From positions 62,001 through 126,000 of the forward strand of contig JALMQS010000882.1 in assembly GCA_024734495.1 (NCBI GenBank): a stretch of DNA of 64,000 nucleotides. Direction: 5' to 3'. Numbering within the stretch: the first letter of the stretch is position 1; the number at the start of each line of letters is the position of its first letter. This stretch comes from Forficula auricularia. Lineage: Eukaryota; Arthropoda; Insecta; Dermaptera; Forficulidae. Shown piece by piece: positions 22,736 to 34,389 of the stretch. The position numbers and the translations under genes are program-made. The notes beneath the pieces are model-generated. The model saw only the letters and a program-made list of their open reading frames with translations. It was not told where the DNA came from and did not search any database.

Positions 22736-23321
22736 TAAAATACACTCACGTGCAAAGAAATGGAATCACTTCCCTAGCGAGTTGTTAAATGTAATTTTCA
22801 TTCTCAAATATAAATAATGTTATAATAATATTTTTTATAAAAAATATTCAAATTTCTAATAAATTACAATGAAACATACTGTTGTGAACGCGGCATTTAG
22901 AGTGTTTTTTTTTTATAATAATATACTTATTTTTAATGATAATATTTTGGAGTAGCAGGCGGCTGAATCATGCCTTATTTGACAATAGGATTGTGGGACT
23001 TTACAATTCCCACTGTTTGAACCTCAATAAATTTAATTTAGGTTTGTCATATTTTGGGTTAAGAGATTCTAAAGGAAACACCAGATGTCAATAATAAATT
23101 CATTGATTGGTGTTTTTCTAAATTTCGACTTTGCGTGGGAATTTTCCAAGAGAGTAATTTCTAGAAAATAGTCAGTTTTTAAGTCAGTAGAAGTTCATTC
23201 ACTATGGATTCAAAGAAGAAGTGTCGTCAATACTCAGCTAAAATAATACAACTGATTTATTATTTACACTTTACTTCAAATTAATTTGCTTTTTCTATCT
23301 ATTAATTAATTAATTTTTTAG
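22736..23321. other. Rest of intron 2
   Basis: AT-rich sequence without a recognisable element; it ends in the pyrimidine-rich acceptor of exon 3. Confidence 0.5.
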
Positions 23322-23477
23322 GATGTAGCGCTGATCGACGAATTCACCGTGATTGGCGCCATTTTCTTTTTCGGTCGTGTAGCTGGCCTCGAAAGCGATT
23401 TAATACAACAACGATTTGACTTCCTATCCAACCTGTTAGACTTACCGCCTGATGGACAATATATCAAGAATTTAAAG
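23322..23477 (+). CDS. ABC transporter exon 3 (helical subdomain)
   Basis: Starts after tttttag with GAT GTA GCG (DVALIDEFTVIGAIFFFGRV) and runs to LDLPPDGQYIKNL. It joins exon 2 in phase 0 (MPQ-DVAL), as expected between the Q-loop and the signature motif. It ends AAT TTA AAG before gtagat. The family reads Asn-Leu-Ser here with the Ser codon split AG|T; one extra A puts exon 4 out of frame. Confidence 0.85.
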
Positions 23478-23687
23478 GTAGATTTAAAAACACAAACAAC
23501 AAAATAGTATTAAAAAAGATTTAGTGAATAGTAAAGTTGATGATTTATAAGGAAAAATCAATGAGGTTGTCCTCTGCTTGATTCAAAACAAATCTTTTAG
23601 CTTATTAGAATCCCAAACGTTTTGGGAGAATTTCTTATTTTGTCAATGAAATGTAATTAACACTCAGTGTTGCTTTATATCTATCTA

Positions 23688-24264
23688 TCTATATATTTAT
23701 TATAATCGGCTTGCGCGACGACGACGACGACCCAAGGTCGCACAGTCGTCTAGAAAGATGTCTTTAAGATGTCTAAAAGATCCCAGTGTCTAGAAAACAT
23801 ATTCTAGTCCAAGTGTGCTAATAGAGACTTGATTTTTTTAATTTTAAATCCAACTAATAGTCCATGATAAATAAATTTTTTTAAAATTAGGAATTTGAAA
23901 TTGTTATTTAATTTTATGGACAGGTAAGCAAAATAAGTAGGTTACAATGAAAAGAAGTCAATAAATTATTTAAATTTTTATTCAATTTAAGACGTTTCGG
24001 AGACTTTTTCTCTCCTTCTTCAGGGTATTGAATACTTATTGATGGGTGAGTAGAAACGTCGGAAATCGAATAAAATTTAAATAATTTATGACTGACTTTT
24101 ATTATAACCTACTTGTGAAATTATTATTATTATTATATATTATAAAACCCACTAATAGCTCATGACAAATAAAATTTATTAAAATTAAGAAATTTAAATT
24201 ATTATTTTAAAACCCACTGCGTAGGCAAGTTGGCCGCTGAAGGCGGGCTTCGCAGCTGGTTAAT
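23688..24264 (+). mobile_element. Non-autonomous Helitron in intron 3
   Basis: Begins TCTATATATTTATTATAATC after an A, and ends with a hairpin (ccgctgaaggcgg, 24234-24246), then gcttcgcag and CTGG before a T at 24265. This fits the Helitron rules: 5' TC, 3' hairpin and CTRR, insertion between A and T. No ORF. It contains a small hammerhead-like inverted pair (about 23990-24090). A related element is at 38978-40662. Confidence 0.75.
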
Positions 24265-24627
24265 TGTATAAAGCAACTTCTTCTATAATTCTTTTTGGAG
24301 TTTTAATTCCAGAGACATTTTTACCGAAACGTTTGATGATTGTTTTTTTTTTTTTTTTTTTTTATAAAAGATTTGTATTTATGAATTTGTTTGCATTGGG
24401 AATCCTAAATATCGAAAACTGGATTTTTGTAATTTCATTATGTAGCATAATAGTTACATCGATAAAGATGTTTAAAAAAGTTTAAGCGCAATATTAAAAT
24501 TAAAATTGTCGGTTATAGTCACTGATGAAGATGAGTAAACTATAGTACTCGAAACATGAATAATTAAATTTGAAAAAATAAACTATTTATTATTTCTATG
24601 CTAATTTATCTGATATTTTTTTTTTAG

Positions 24628-24735
24628 TGGTGGTCAAAAACGTCGTGTTTCATTCGCTTGCGCGCTCATACATGAACCTGAAATGCTCATTTTGGATGAA
24701 CCTACCGTTGGTCTCGACCCTCTACTACGCAGCAA
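24628..24735 (+). CDS. ABC transporter exon 4 (signature motif, Walker B)
   Basis: After a T-rich tract and tag, the exon reads (S)[17 protein letters not shown], then [18 protein letters not shown]. The ABC signature and the Walker B Asp plus catalytic Glu (ILDEP) are intact. 108 nt, ending in phase 2 (AGC AA|gtaag), which matches exon 5. A small Helitron ends about 360 bp upstream. Confidence 0.9.
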
Positions 24736-24811
24736 GTAAGACCTCTTCTATGTATCTACAACCATATCACTTTATATATATAAATTCCCTTTGAACATAT
24801 AATTATGTAGG

Positions 24812-25111
24812 AGTAATTTATATTTATAAGAATTTTGCTGGCTTGGTGTGTACTGGATATATTAATTTTTTATTGTTAGGATAAATAAACTGAATTTGCT
24901 TCTTTCCAGTAATTTATTTTGTTTTTCAAATGGTTATGCCAAATATTTCGAGAGCGCTCTCGGCATCTCTTCCTCAGTGGAGGGGAGTGGTTTCCACTGA
25001 GGAAGAGATGCCGAGAGCGCTCTCGAAATATTGTAATAACTACTTGATAAGCAAATAAAATTACAGACAAATTCAGTCATTTATCTAACAATAATAAAAG
25101 TAATTTATATT
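24812..25111. mobile_element. Hairpin element with 13-bp target duplication and facing hammerhead-like motifs
   Basis: The direct repeat agtaatttatatt flanks it at 24812-24824 and 25099-25111. Inside, two inverted motifs face each other: minus at 24942-24980 and plus at 24995-25032 (cactgaggaagagatgccga, gagcgctctcgaaata), each CTGAGGA, a stem gaga...tctc, then GAAA. Related copies are at 25312-26007 and around 43560-44890. Confidence 0.8.
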
Positions 25112-25311
25112 ATTTTATCATTCAAGACGGTTATATTTCACAGAAATGGAATACATTTAATAATTTAGATAAATTATTTGTATTTATTTAATATTAAAAA
25201 AAAATATTATTGATTGTTTATTCATAATTCGAACATTTTGAGAGAAATTTTCCATTTATAAGAAATTGATGAAAAATTGCTTCCATTACAAACAAAGAAA
25301 AATATACTTAA

Positions 25312-26007
25312 ATCAATTTATTATTTTTTATTGTTAAAGAATAATTAAATTGGAATTGCTTCTTTCCAGTAATTTATTTTATTATTCAAATGGTTAATCC
25401 AAATATTTCGAGAGCGCTTGCGGCATCTCTTCCTCAGTGGAAACTGTGGGACCATACAATAGGCAAGTTTTTATTAATTAATTCCGTGTGTCAAAATGTA
25501 GACAATATTGTGGTCGTTGACTTTCCTTTGACTGGTCATTAATATTAATTGGTTCATATTATATTTAAACCAGCTCGAGTACTAATTGTTTTTAGATTTT
25601 TTAAATTTCATTCAGACTTCATTCTGAATAGATCTAAATAGTTGTATATACTCGTATGTTATCTCAGTTTGTGAATTTGTGTGTATATATATATATATAT
25701 GGTGTTTAATCAAGCTTTTATCAATGTTCTGTACAAACTGATGGGGTCGGCACATTGGTGGGGAAGTGGGTGAGTACCTTTTGACATCTGTAATTAATAA
25801 TAACTCACTGACTTGCCTATTGTATGGTCCCACAGTTTCCACTGAGGAAGAGATGCCGCAAGCGCTCTCGAAATATTTGGATTAACCATTTGAATAATAA
25901 AATAAATTACTGGAAAGAAGCAATTCAATTTATTTATCCTTTAACAATAAAAAAATTAATATATCCAGCACACACCAAGACAGCAAAATTCTTATCAATT
26001 TATTATT
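25312..26007. mobile_element. Hairpin element with 14-bp target duplication
   Basis: atcaatttattatt at 25312-25325 and 25994-26007. Arms of about 130 bp (25330-25466 and 25812-25945) with the same hammerhead-like cores as the neighbouring element (tttcgagagcgcttgcggca / tgccgcaagcgctctcgaaa). The loop of about 345 bp includes a (TA)n tract at 25686-25700. Confidence 0.8.
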
Positions 26008-26099
26008 ATTATATTTTATTTATTTATTTTTTTCTTAATTTTTGGTTAAGTAAGCGGATAAGTCAAAAATTACATACACTTTTCATTAAACTAAGATAG

Positions 26100-26945
26100 T
26101 AGGCGACCGCACGCGCACGTTGAGTTGGCGCGTCTGTGGTCACGTGTGCGGAATTTAATCACGATCGCGTCAGCAGCATAATCATGTCAGCTCCGCTATT
26201 AGATTGCACCAAAGAGGAGTGGTCAGATTTTTGTGGTCAGAGGGTGTGAAATTCACCGGTGACTTTTGTCACAATACGAGGAAAGTGCTTTATCTCGTAA
26301 AAGCGTTTTTTATGGATCGACATGTTTAAAAGTGCCCGAACGAGCGTAACACAAAAAGAGGGAGCTGGGGGAGCGTCAACTTCGATTCTTACCTTCTTCA
26401 GCAAACAAAACCAAACGTCACCACACATCTGCCAACGTTTATTGGATCACTTCAACGCGGAAGGCAACGCATTTTTAAGCAGAATAGTGACCAGAAAATC
26501 ATAAGATGATGTCATCTATTATTTCCGATGGAATGGAATACTTTAATTATATGTCAGAGGGGTTGTTTTTCACCCTCTCGGGAATCGAACCCGAGTGCTA
26601 GTAACAGCAATCTGGAATACCTGGTTCACCTGCGGGATACGAACCTCTCTGACATATGCAAACGCGTAAATTCCATTCCATCGGAAATAATAGATGACAT
26701 CATCTTTATGATTTTCAGTAAATTTGAATCGGTTACCATCAAATTAATATCTTTCAGAATAGTGACCGTTGATGAAACGTAAATTCATCACTATGAGCTT
26801 TGAGTGGTCGTCGATTTGCCTCAGACATGTACGTTCGGGATGCGGTGCAAAAGTGGCTTCATGACCAACCAAAAACGTTCTACCAGCTTGTGGCTCGCTG
26901 GACCAAGTGCATTTCTAAAGGTCGAGAGTATATAGAAAAATAATA
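26100..26945 (+). pseudogene. Degenerate mariner transposase, split by a palindromic insertion
   Basis: Frames are broken but recognisable: CTKEEWSDF near 26208, EGVKFTGD-like near 26240, EGAGGAST near 26360, FLSRIVTRKS at about 26470-26503, then after the insertion RIVTVDET near 26760 (first catalytic Asp in VTVDET), RRFASDMYVRDAVQKWLHDQ from about 26810 and RWTKCISKGREYIEK with stop at about 26940. The region between VDET and the C-terminus is deleted, so the second and third Asp are gone. Non-functional. Confidence 0.8.
26505..26706. mobile_element. Palindromic insertion with tRNA T-arm-like sequence
   Basis: Ends gatgatgtcatctattattt and aaataatagatgacatcatc are perfect inverted repeats, followed by ccgatggaatggaat / attccattccatcgg and atatgtcagagg / cctctctgacatat. 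On the minus strand ctcgggttcgattcccgag (about 26574-26592) forms a perfect stem-loop with a tRNA B-box (GGTTCGATTCC). It splits the mariner fragment. Confidence 0.7.
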
Positions 26946-27012
26946 CTATATAATATTCATCTGGATTAATTTGTAACAACGCTTAGAGAAATTTCTCTAA
27001 AAAAATTACGCT

Positions 27013-27083
27013 CTTGCCTAGAATCGAACCGACGAACTCTTGAACTATAGTCATTGGCTCTACCGATTACTCCATTGCACCAT
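27013..27083 (-). ncRNA. tRNA-like sequence (tRNA pseudogene or SINE head)
   Basis: On the minus strand ggagtaatcggtagagcc resembles a tRNA D-arm/A-box and cggttcgattctagg a B-box, with tRNA-like spacing (about 33 bases). Acceptor, anticodon and T stems do not pair well, so it is not a functional tRNA gene. It could be the head of a tRNA-derived SINE. Confidence 0.45.
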
Positions 27084-27210
27084 TAATATTTCTATCTTGA
27101 TTTCTCTTACTAAAACTAGATATTTTTGATTTGGACTTTGTGTCGAGATAATATTGTATTCATTTGAGCTCGAATGAAAATGAAAAAACACCAATAGATT
27201 TTAAATTAAG

Positions 27211-28125
27211 AAACATTAAATATATATTAATTAACGAGGCAAATTTGAAATATAATTGTAATTTGGACTCGAATTTTGAAATGAAAGACTCCAATTCATT
27301 TTGAATTAAGAAACATTAAATATATATTAATTAACGAGGCAAATTTGAAATATAATTGTAATTTGGACTCGAATTTTGAAATGAAAGATTCCAATTCATT
27401 TTGAATTAAGAAACATTAAATATATATTAATTAACGAGGCAAATTTGAAATATAATTGTAATTTGGACTCGAATTTTGAAATGAAAGATTCCAATTCATT
27501 TTGAATTAAGAAACATTAAATATATATTAATTAACGAGGCAAATTTGAAATATAATTGTAATTTGGACTCGAATTTTGAAATGAAAGATTCCAATTCATT
27601 TTGAATTAAGAAACATTAAATATATATTAATTAACGAGGCAAATTTGAAATATAATTGTAATTTGAACTCGAATTTTGAAATGAAAGATTCCAATTCATT
27701 TTGAATTAAGAAACATTAAATATATATTAATTAACGAGGCAAATTTGAAATATAATTGTAAACTGGACTCGAATTTTGAAATGAAAGATTCCAATTCATT
27801 TTGAATTAAGAAACATTAAATATATATTAATTAACGAGGCAAATTTGAAATATAATTGTAATTTGGACTCGAATTTTGAAATGAAAGATTCCAATTCATT
27901 TTGAATTAAGAAACATTAAATATATATTAATTAACTAGGCAAATTTGAAATATAATTGTAATTTGGACTCGAATTTTGAAATGAAAGATTCCAATTCATT
28001 TTGAATTAAGAAACATTAAATATATATTAATTAACGAGGCAAATTTGAAATATAATTGTAATTTGGACTCGAATTTTGAAATGAAAGACTCCAATTCATT
28101 TTGAATTAAGAAACATTAAATATAT
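27211..28125. repeat. 100-bp satellite array, about nine near-identical copies
   Basis: The aaatttgaaatataattgta block returns at exact 100-bp steps (27241, 27341, 27441, 27541 and on to 28041). Units differ by only one or a few bases. The array lies in intron 4 and ends in a poly-C tract (28139-28155), then a non-repeated flank shared with 7385-7495. Confidence 0.95.
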
Positions 28126-28557
28126 TGATCATTATTCCTCCCCCCCCCCCCCCCTCGCCACTCAAAAGTTAAAGAGGCGAAACTTTTAAGAGACGATGTA
28201 TTTTCGGTAGTTTACCGGTATACATTTGGAGTGTGGTTTTTTAAGAGGAATAAAATTTTTGGACCGTGTATCTATAGTACACCTATCTTAGTTAAATAAA
28301 GTTGTAGAACGAAAAGTGTAAGTAATATTTGACTTATCCTCGTATTATTTTATAAATTTCCCTTTTGATTTTTATAAAAGAAAAATCAAAATTATTTTTA
28401 TTAACACCTACCTATACAGGATTAATGTGCAAACTGAAATAGAGATAACATATTTCTAATTATAAAGATTGATAACGAAGGTCAAGCCTTCGAAACTATA
28501 GTCCCTAACAAAATATTTATATATATATTTAAATTCGTTATACGTATATAATTTCAG
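28126..28557. other. Rest of intron 4
   Basis: Holds the poly-C tract and flank of the satellite-bearing element, one plus-strand hammerhead-like motif (about 28468-28496: gataacgaaggtcaagcctt, cgaaac) and the exon 5 acceptor. No other feature seen. Confidence 0.5.
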
Positions 28558-28651
28558 CATTTGGGAATATTTAATTAAGACAACACGAGAAATGAATACA
28601 ACGATTATTATTACGACACATTACATTGAAGAGGCTCGCCAGGCAAATCGG
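28558..28651 (+). CDS. ABC transporter exon 5 (H-loop)
   Basis: Begins after aatttcag. Encodes (N)IWEYLIKTTREMNTT, then IIITTHYIEEARQANR. The switch His (TTHYIEE) is present. Phase 2 in, phase 0 out at CGG before gtgaga. A mutated, inverted copy of this exon and its 3' intron lies at 22323-22548 in intron 2. Confidence 0.92.
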
Positions 28652-29744
28652 GTGAGAATATTATTTATTTATTTTTTCTACCCTGGTATGTTTTGAATTG
28701 ATTTATTCATTAAATCTGCCATTTTAGTTGAAAATGTCGAAATTAAATCTCGCATATTTAATGATAATTTTATTATTTTAATAAATTCGTATTAAATCCC
28801 GCTGATGATAATTTAAAATTGTTTAAAATTTATAAAATTAATTTGTTTAATATATAGTTCATGGTCAAAACATCAAAAATGGAATGTATTAAGTAGAGAC
28901 CGGATTTTTATATAGTAAAATCTTCCAAAATATGCCATAAAGTTAAGAATGCTTAAATATGCAAGTAATATGCAGTATAATACGTTGAAATATACAAACA
29001 TATGAAGTAAAACATAGCAAAATATTTTTTTATGAACTAAAAATTGAAGAGAAAAAGACGATAGTATATATTTGACAAACATGTTCAAACTTGCCGCGAC
29101 AGGCTTACTGTTTGCCAGTAGCAGTACAAGTAAGATTACTTAATAGCCACACCTCGTTCATTGTGAGCCCCTGCTACTTAGACAGTTGAATTGGTAGATC
29201 AATCAAGGGTATGCATGACTACCCTGCAAAAAAGGCGTGGTTTTTCACATATAGATAGGATTCTTACTCCGAAAATTGACTTTTATTTGGCTCGAAATAT
29301 GCAATATATGTAAGAATTCTTTAATTATGCAATATTATTCAAATATGCAAAAATATGCATTATTAAATTTAACCTATAATATTCTAGATGCATGATTCGG
29401 CTAGATAATTGATCTCCTGGGTTGTATGTGGCTGCAAACAAAATATGCAATTGCATCCGACCACTAGTAATAATGTTATTCATCTAGTATTAGATAAGAA
29501 TCAAACGTTATTTTTTAAGTCAACATGCACTTCAAATAGCCAGTGATTTCTAATTAATAATAAAGGAATAACATATTAATATCTCAAATGACTTTGAATA
29601 AAGCCTATTAACGGCCCTTTGCAGCTTATTTTTAATTTTTTTAATTTTCCGCCCTTTAAAATACGACATGCTTTCTATACCTAGAATATTTGTTTGTTTA
29701 TTTTGTGTTTGTGTTGTTTGTTTGTATTGTGTTGATTAATTTAG
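28652..29744. other. Intron 5, with hAT-like aatatgca-rich DNA
   Basis: Contains repeated aatatgca motifs (about 28920-29470, for example atgcaaaaatatgcatt), a pattern common in non-autonomous hAT elements, but I cannot define both ends. The rest is AT-rich. Confidence 0.4.
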
Positions 29745-29921
29745 ATTGGTATGATGCGCCAAGGAATCCTGATGGCGGAGAAAACCCCGAACGAACTCCT
29801 GGCCATGTACCGGTTGCCCACCCTCGAACAGGTGTTTCTGCAACTGAGTCAGAAACAAGCGGATATTAACATTCGGACGGCGATCACCGCCTCGTCAGAG
29901 GAGACCAATTTACACGTACAG
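29745..29921 (+). CDS. ABC transporter exon 6 (end of NBD)
   Basis: 59 codons after gattaatttag: IGMMRQGILMAEKTPNELLA, then MYRLPTLEQVFLQLSQKQ and a polar tail ending NLHVQ. LEQVFLQLSQKQ is the conserved end of the ABCH nucleotide-binding domain. Phase 0 at both ends; donor gtaata. Confidence 0.92.
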
Positions 29922-31290
29922 GTAATAGTCACCCACACTTGAGGAAAATTTCTAAGATTTTCTTCTTTTATGAAAATACCTTCTCTGTTCTAATAAATTA
30001 ATAGTTTTCATTTGTGCGATAGACTCGATTAAGAACCAATCCAGGGGTAAATCAGAATGAGACTAATACACTTATCCTTCAATTAAACACACTTCTTAAA
30101 TATGCTTTCATGTTTCTTTTTAAAAAAAATTTGACTCCGATCCACACTTTTTTTTTTCTTTTAACAACTAAATAAAATGCTAAAACTTTGAAAAAAAATA
30201 ATCAATTTTCAAAAACTTCATTAACATATTTAATCCACAATAAAATTAAATTTTAATTAATTTTAATAAAACAATAAATCATAATTTAAATAATTTTATA
30301 TATTTAATTAATTAATTAAAAAAATCAATTAAAATACGACACAATAAAATTAAATTTAAATTATTTTTAATTAACTTTTACACAATTAGAGATTTTTTTT
30401 AATTTTGTTCAAAAGTAAAAGGGAATCATAAATTATGTCGATATAAAATGTATGTCTGTTTGTCTGTCCGAGCAATGTACTATTGTTGGTGAACTAAATA
30501 GGATTCTAATTTATTTTAATTAAAATTTGGAAATTAAAATTATTATTTTAAAACCCACTGTTGAGTCCAAGGGGGGGGGGGCTATTTTCTTCTTTTTTTT
30601 TCTTGGTTTACTAAATGGTATCCACTAAATAACACAAAAGCGGCTCCAAAACCTTTTAAAACTATTTTAATCATCATTCTCAATTTCTGAAAAAAAATTT
30701 CTCAAGAAAATAGCTAAAAACTTACTTGCTTAATGACCTATATAAAGCAACTTTTTTTTTTGGTGTTTTAATTCCATAATAATCAATTTATTTCATTTAA
30801 AAACATAATACTTATTTTTAATAATTTTATTAATTAATTTAAAAATCAATTATAATACTACACAATAAAATTAAATTTAAATAATTTTTATTTGTTTTTT
30901 AGACAATTATATGTCGATTTCATTTTAATGTTCCGTTTAAAATTAAATGGGAATCCTATAGGTTAGGTCCATTGAAAATGTATGTCTGTTTGTCTGTCAG
31001 AGCAATATACTATAGTTGGTAAACTAAATAAGATCCCAATTTGAAATTTTTGGAAATTTTACCTTTAATATTATGCTAAAATCATACACGTGTGTAAATT
31101 TTCTAATATCTTCTCATTAATATCAATCTTTGACAAATATTCTTCGCTAGAGACAAGAATGTGATAGAATAATTAAATAAACTTCAAACTTGAGGTCTAC
31201 GTATATAATTAAATACTGCTATAGGTATATTTTTAAATAGAAATATCTTAAAACAAAGCTTATTGTACGTTCGTTATATTGCCATAAGGA
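29922..31290. other. Intron 6, first part
   Basis: AT-rich. Two related stretches (about 30360-30500 and 30870-31030) share tgtatgtctgtttgtctgtc and gagcaatatactatagttgg, a pattern seen at Helitron 5' ends. A Helitron-like end fragment lies at about 30540-30590 (aaacccactgttgagtccaa, then poly-G). No gene. Confidence 0.45.
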
Positions 31291-31304
31291 TTACGATTAC
31301 ACTA

Positions 31305-31820
31305 CGATGCAAAAAATCGACCCACTAATAAAAACTTTATTAAATAGCAAATTATTTTTAAAATTTTTACAAATAACCATATAATTTGTTCTATTAACTC
31401 TTAAACTAACATATTCTATAAATATTGTGGATAATTTTTGAATTTTATAAAAAAAATAAGGAAAATTAAATTAAATGATACAATTACAAATTTTCATAAC
31501 TTTCTCAATATTACTTTACATTTAAATAAAGTTTTAATAAAAGATCAAATTCCATTTGAAATATCAATAAAATGAATAATTTTGAATTAAGACATCATTG
31601 ATAGAAAGATATAAAATATACAAAATGGATATTTCTGAATTTCAAGCAGTTCAAATTGTATGTGCCTAATTAATCAAGGGCTAAGTTCAATGACAAGTGA
31701 CAAGTACACTTGCAATAAACAATAATTTCAATAATCTATGTTTTTTGAAAAAAATTAAAAATTATTTACTATTTAATAAAGTTTTTATTGGTGGGTGAAT
31801 TTTTTTGCACTTCAGTGTAT
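31305..31820. mobile_element. Tc1/mariner-like MITE, copy 1
   Basis: Termini gcaaaaaatcgacccactaa and ggtgggtgaatttttttgca with aaaaactttattaaatag / ctatttaataaagttttt are inverted repeats; the right end continues as cttcagtgta. About 510 bp. A second direct copy lies 1.06 kb downstream. Confidence 0.8.
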
Positions 31821-32369
31821 ATCGAATCTTGTTTTATCCAGCTTACCTGTTATTGTTTTCTTATATAGGTAGATTATTTATTTTTCTTTATTTACTCACA
31901 AATTAATTGTTTTTATTATTGTTGCCTAACTATTATTATATAATTTATTGAGTACTATTTCGAAGTCTATGGTGAAAAGATAGACCCAGTGTTTGAATGG
32001 ATAAAAATATATGGTAGTTTATTGACATTCTAGATTTAAAATCTAAACATAAAAAAAGTATAGGTATAGAATATTGTAAATACTATCAATTGTTTAAGGC
32101 TTATCCCCTGTTTATCGTTGTGATACGGGACACCCTGTATAGTGTATATGTATATAATCTGTGGGTTTTAATAAAACATTTCGATTAATTAAATTTAAAT
32201 ATTTATTCATAAATAGCTCTCAATAACAGGTGGTTAATTAAAATAGACTAAAATCTTTTCTTGAATTAAAATTAATTAACTATTGGATTATATCTCACAA
32301 ATATTTTTGAATTTATTTCTCAAATCGAATAAATTTATTGATGCACCGTCTGATGTAAGTTCTTTTTCT

Positions 32370-32873
32370 TCTTTAAAATCGATCCACCAATAAAAACTTT
32401 AATAGCAAATTATTTTTAAATTTTTTACAAATATTCATATAATTTGTTCCATTAACTATTAAACTTACATATTCAATAAATATTGTTGATAATTTTTGAA
32501 TTTAAAAAAAAAATCATAATATTAAATTAAAAGATACAATTACAAACTATCCTATTTTCTCAATATCACTTTACATTTAAATAAAGTTTTAATAAAAGAT
32601 CAAATTCCATTTGAAATATCAATAAAATGAATAATTTTGAATTAACCATCATTGATAGAAAGATAAAATATACAAAATGGATATTTCTCAAGTTCAAGCA
32701 GTTCAAATTGTGTATCCCTAATTAATCACGGGCTAATTCAATGACAAGTGACAAGTACACTTGCAATAAACAATAATTTCAATAATCTATGTTTCCTTGT
32801 AAAAAATTTAAAAATGATTTATTATTTAATAAAGTTTTTATTGGTCGGCCGAATTTTTGCACTTCAGTGTATT
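32370..32873. mobile_element. Tc1/mariner-like MITE, copy 2
   Basis: Direct copy of 31305-31820 with shared internal landmarks (aaattccatttgaaatatca, aatgacaagtgacaagtaca, cttgcaataaacaataattt). The two differ by several small indels, so they are not a recent tandem duplication. Confidence 0.8.
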
Positions 32874-33284
32874 TATTCATACTTCCTGAAAAAACAATGT
32901 ATTAAAATTTTAATTGAATAATTTTTTATTTCGGAAGATTGAAGAAACCTCGGTATGCGAGTACATGACAGGCTTATTTTTATTATATTATAATTCTCAT
33001 AAGAATTGTCAAGTATAATTCAATAATAAAATGAAATTAGCACTTTAGGGAAAAATAATTTCATAATAATATATATAAATATAAAAATAAATTACTACCC
33101 TTAAATGTCTATGAAATATAAATCGTATTTACGTATACATAATTAAATGGTCCAGAAAGTGCTTTTATTGTTTTTAAATAATAGTGTAATGTGTAAAAAC
33201 GGGGGGGGGGGGGATTTAATATATATGCTGCTCTTTAATAATTATCTTGAAAACAATAATCTCATTATATATAGTACCTGGCCA

Positions 33285-33490
33285 CCGAGCGATGATCGGT
33301 AACTTTTAGCTTCAGTTTAAAGCTATATATTAACCCCCACCCCGCCCTCACCACCCGAAACCAAGCACTTCGCCCCACCCCGGACCCTTCTAATGGCCCG
33401 CAGATTATGTGTATATAAGTATATAAATAAATACCGTATAATTATTTTTTTAAATTGGCAAATTCTAATTTATAATAATATTTGTGGGAT
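33285..33490 (-). mobile_element. Helitron-like end fragment, inverted
   Basis: ccaccgagcgatgatcggtaac (33283-33304) is the complement of the 3' hairpin seen at 59390-59410, followed by the C-rich block and ggcccgcagattatgtgtat, in the order expected for an inverted, shortened copy of that element. Confidence 0.65.
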
Positions 33491-33549
33491 TTAAAACTCA
33501 ATTATTGATAAATTAAATTGCCTAACTTTTAATATATTATAATGGATGC

Positions 33550-34125
33550 GCAAAAGCGGTCCTATGTAATGGCGGACGTACTCTGGGTGAATCGTAGTTT
33601 AACTCTTGATTGCTATCTCTATGACACCGGTCACATGATCCCAAACAATACCAATTAATATTTTTTTTTCAATTAATAGTAAATAAAATTACTTTTTTTC
33701 AAGCACTATCACAGTTAGCCGTTCCATATATAAATTTTTTGGTGACCCCAACGCGATCTTACTATTAATTGAAAAAAAAATATTAATTGGTATTGTTTGG
33801 GATCATGTGACCGATGTCATAGAGATAGCAATTAAGTTAATAAGTAAAGGGTGTGTAGTTTCACAGTGAATGAAATAAAACTCAAAGAGTTTTATACAAA
33901 CTCAATATATTTCGGATTATTAGTCCATCATCAGGAGTTTACAAGTTTACAACTTGAGTTTTATTTCATTCACTGTGAAACTACACACCCTTTACTCTAT
34001 TAACTAACATCATGTTTCACCTAAAACCTACACCACTTTCCATAAGTAAAAAAATAGCAATTAAGAGTTAAACTACGATTCACCGAGAGTACGTCCGCCA
34101 TTACATAGGACTGCTTTTGCTGGTC
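33550..34125. mobile_element. Inverted-repeat element with a nested hairpin insertion
   Basis: Arms: gcaaaagcggtcctatgtaa with ggcggacgtactctgggtga (from 33549) pair with tcaccgagagtacgtccgcc and ttacataggactgcttttgc (34078-34120). Internal arms cacatgatcccaaacaatac / gtattgtttgggatcatgtg also pair. The right arm is interrupted by the insertion at 33837-34053. Confidence 0.8.
33825..34065. mobile_element. Hairpin insertion with 12-bp target duplication
   Basis: atagcaattaag at 33825-33836 and 34054-34065. Hairpin arms: gggtgtgtagtttcacagtg / cactgtgaaactacacaccc. A minus-strand hammerhead-like core at 33908-33934 (ctgatgatggactaataatc, cgaaa). The 3' tail catgtttcacctaaaacc, acaccac resembles the tail of the element at 37954-38189. 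Confidence 0.8.
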
Positions 34126-34389
34126 CATATAATAATATTTTTAATGATCAATTTGTGGGATTTAAAATTAAAAAAAAACAATTATTTATTATTTTTTACT
34201 ATTTTTTTTCGAGATATTTCAAACAAATTAGGTATATATTTTAATATCTATGTATTTTACTTATTTAAATAAAAGTATAGTTAAATTGAAAGTTTCTTAT
34301 TGCCGGAGAGTAGAATTTTTTTTATAAATTAGAGGATATAATATAAAAGAGTGTTTCTTCTGCTGGAAAAAAAATATTTTTTTTTTAAA

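Noticed and set aside
24264..24485. 73-residue hydrophobic frame in intron 3
   Set aside because: It begins at the Helitron end, crosses a poly-T run that creates a Phe tract, and lacks splice logic with the gene.
26322..26504. Independent short host gene
   Set aside because: Its residues match the degraded mariner transposase surrounding it.
27013..27083. Functional tRNA gene
   Set aside because: A- and B-box-like sequences are present but the acceptor, anticodon and T stems do not pair.
27211..28125. Regular 100-bp spacing suggesting a CRISPR array
   Set aside because: The whole unit is repeated, with no short repeat plus unique spacer structure, and the context is an intron of an animal gene.
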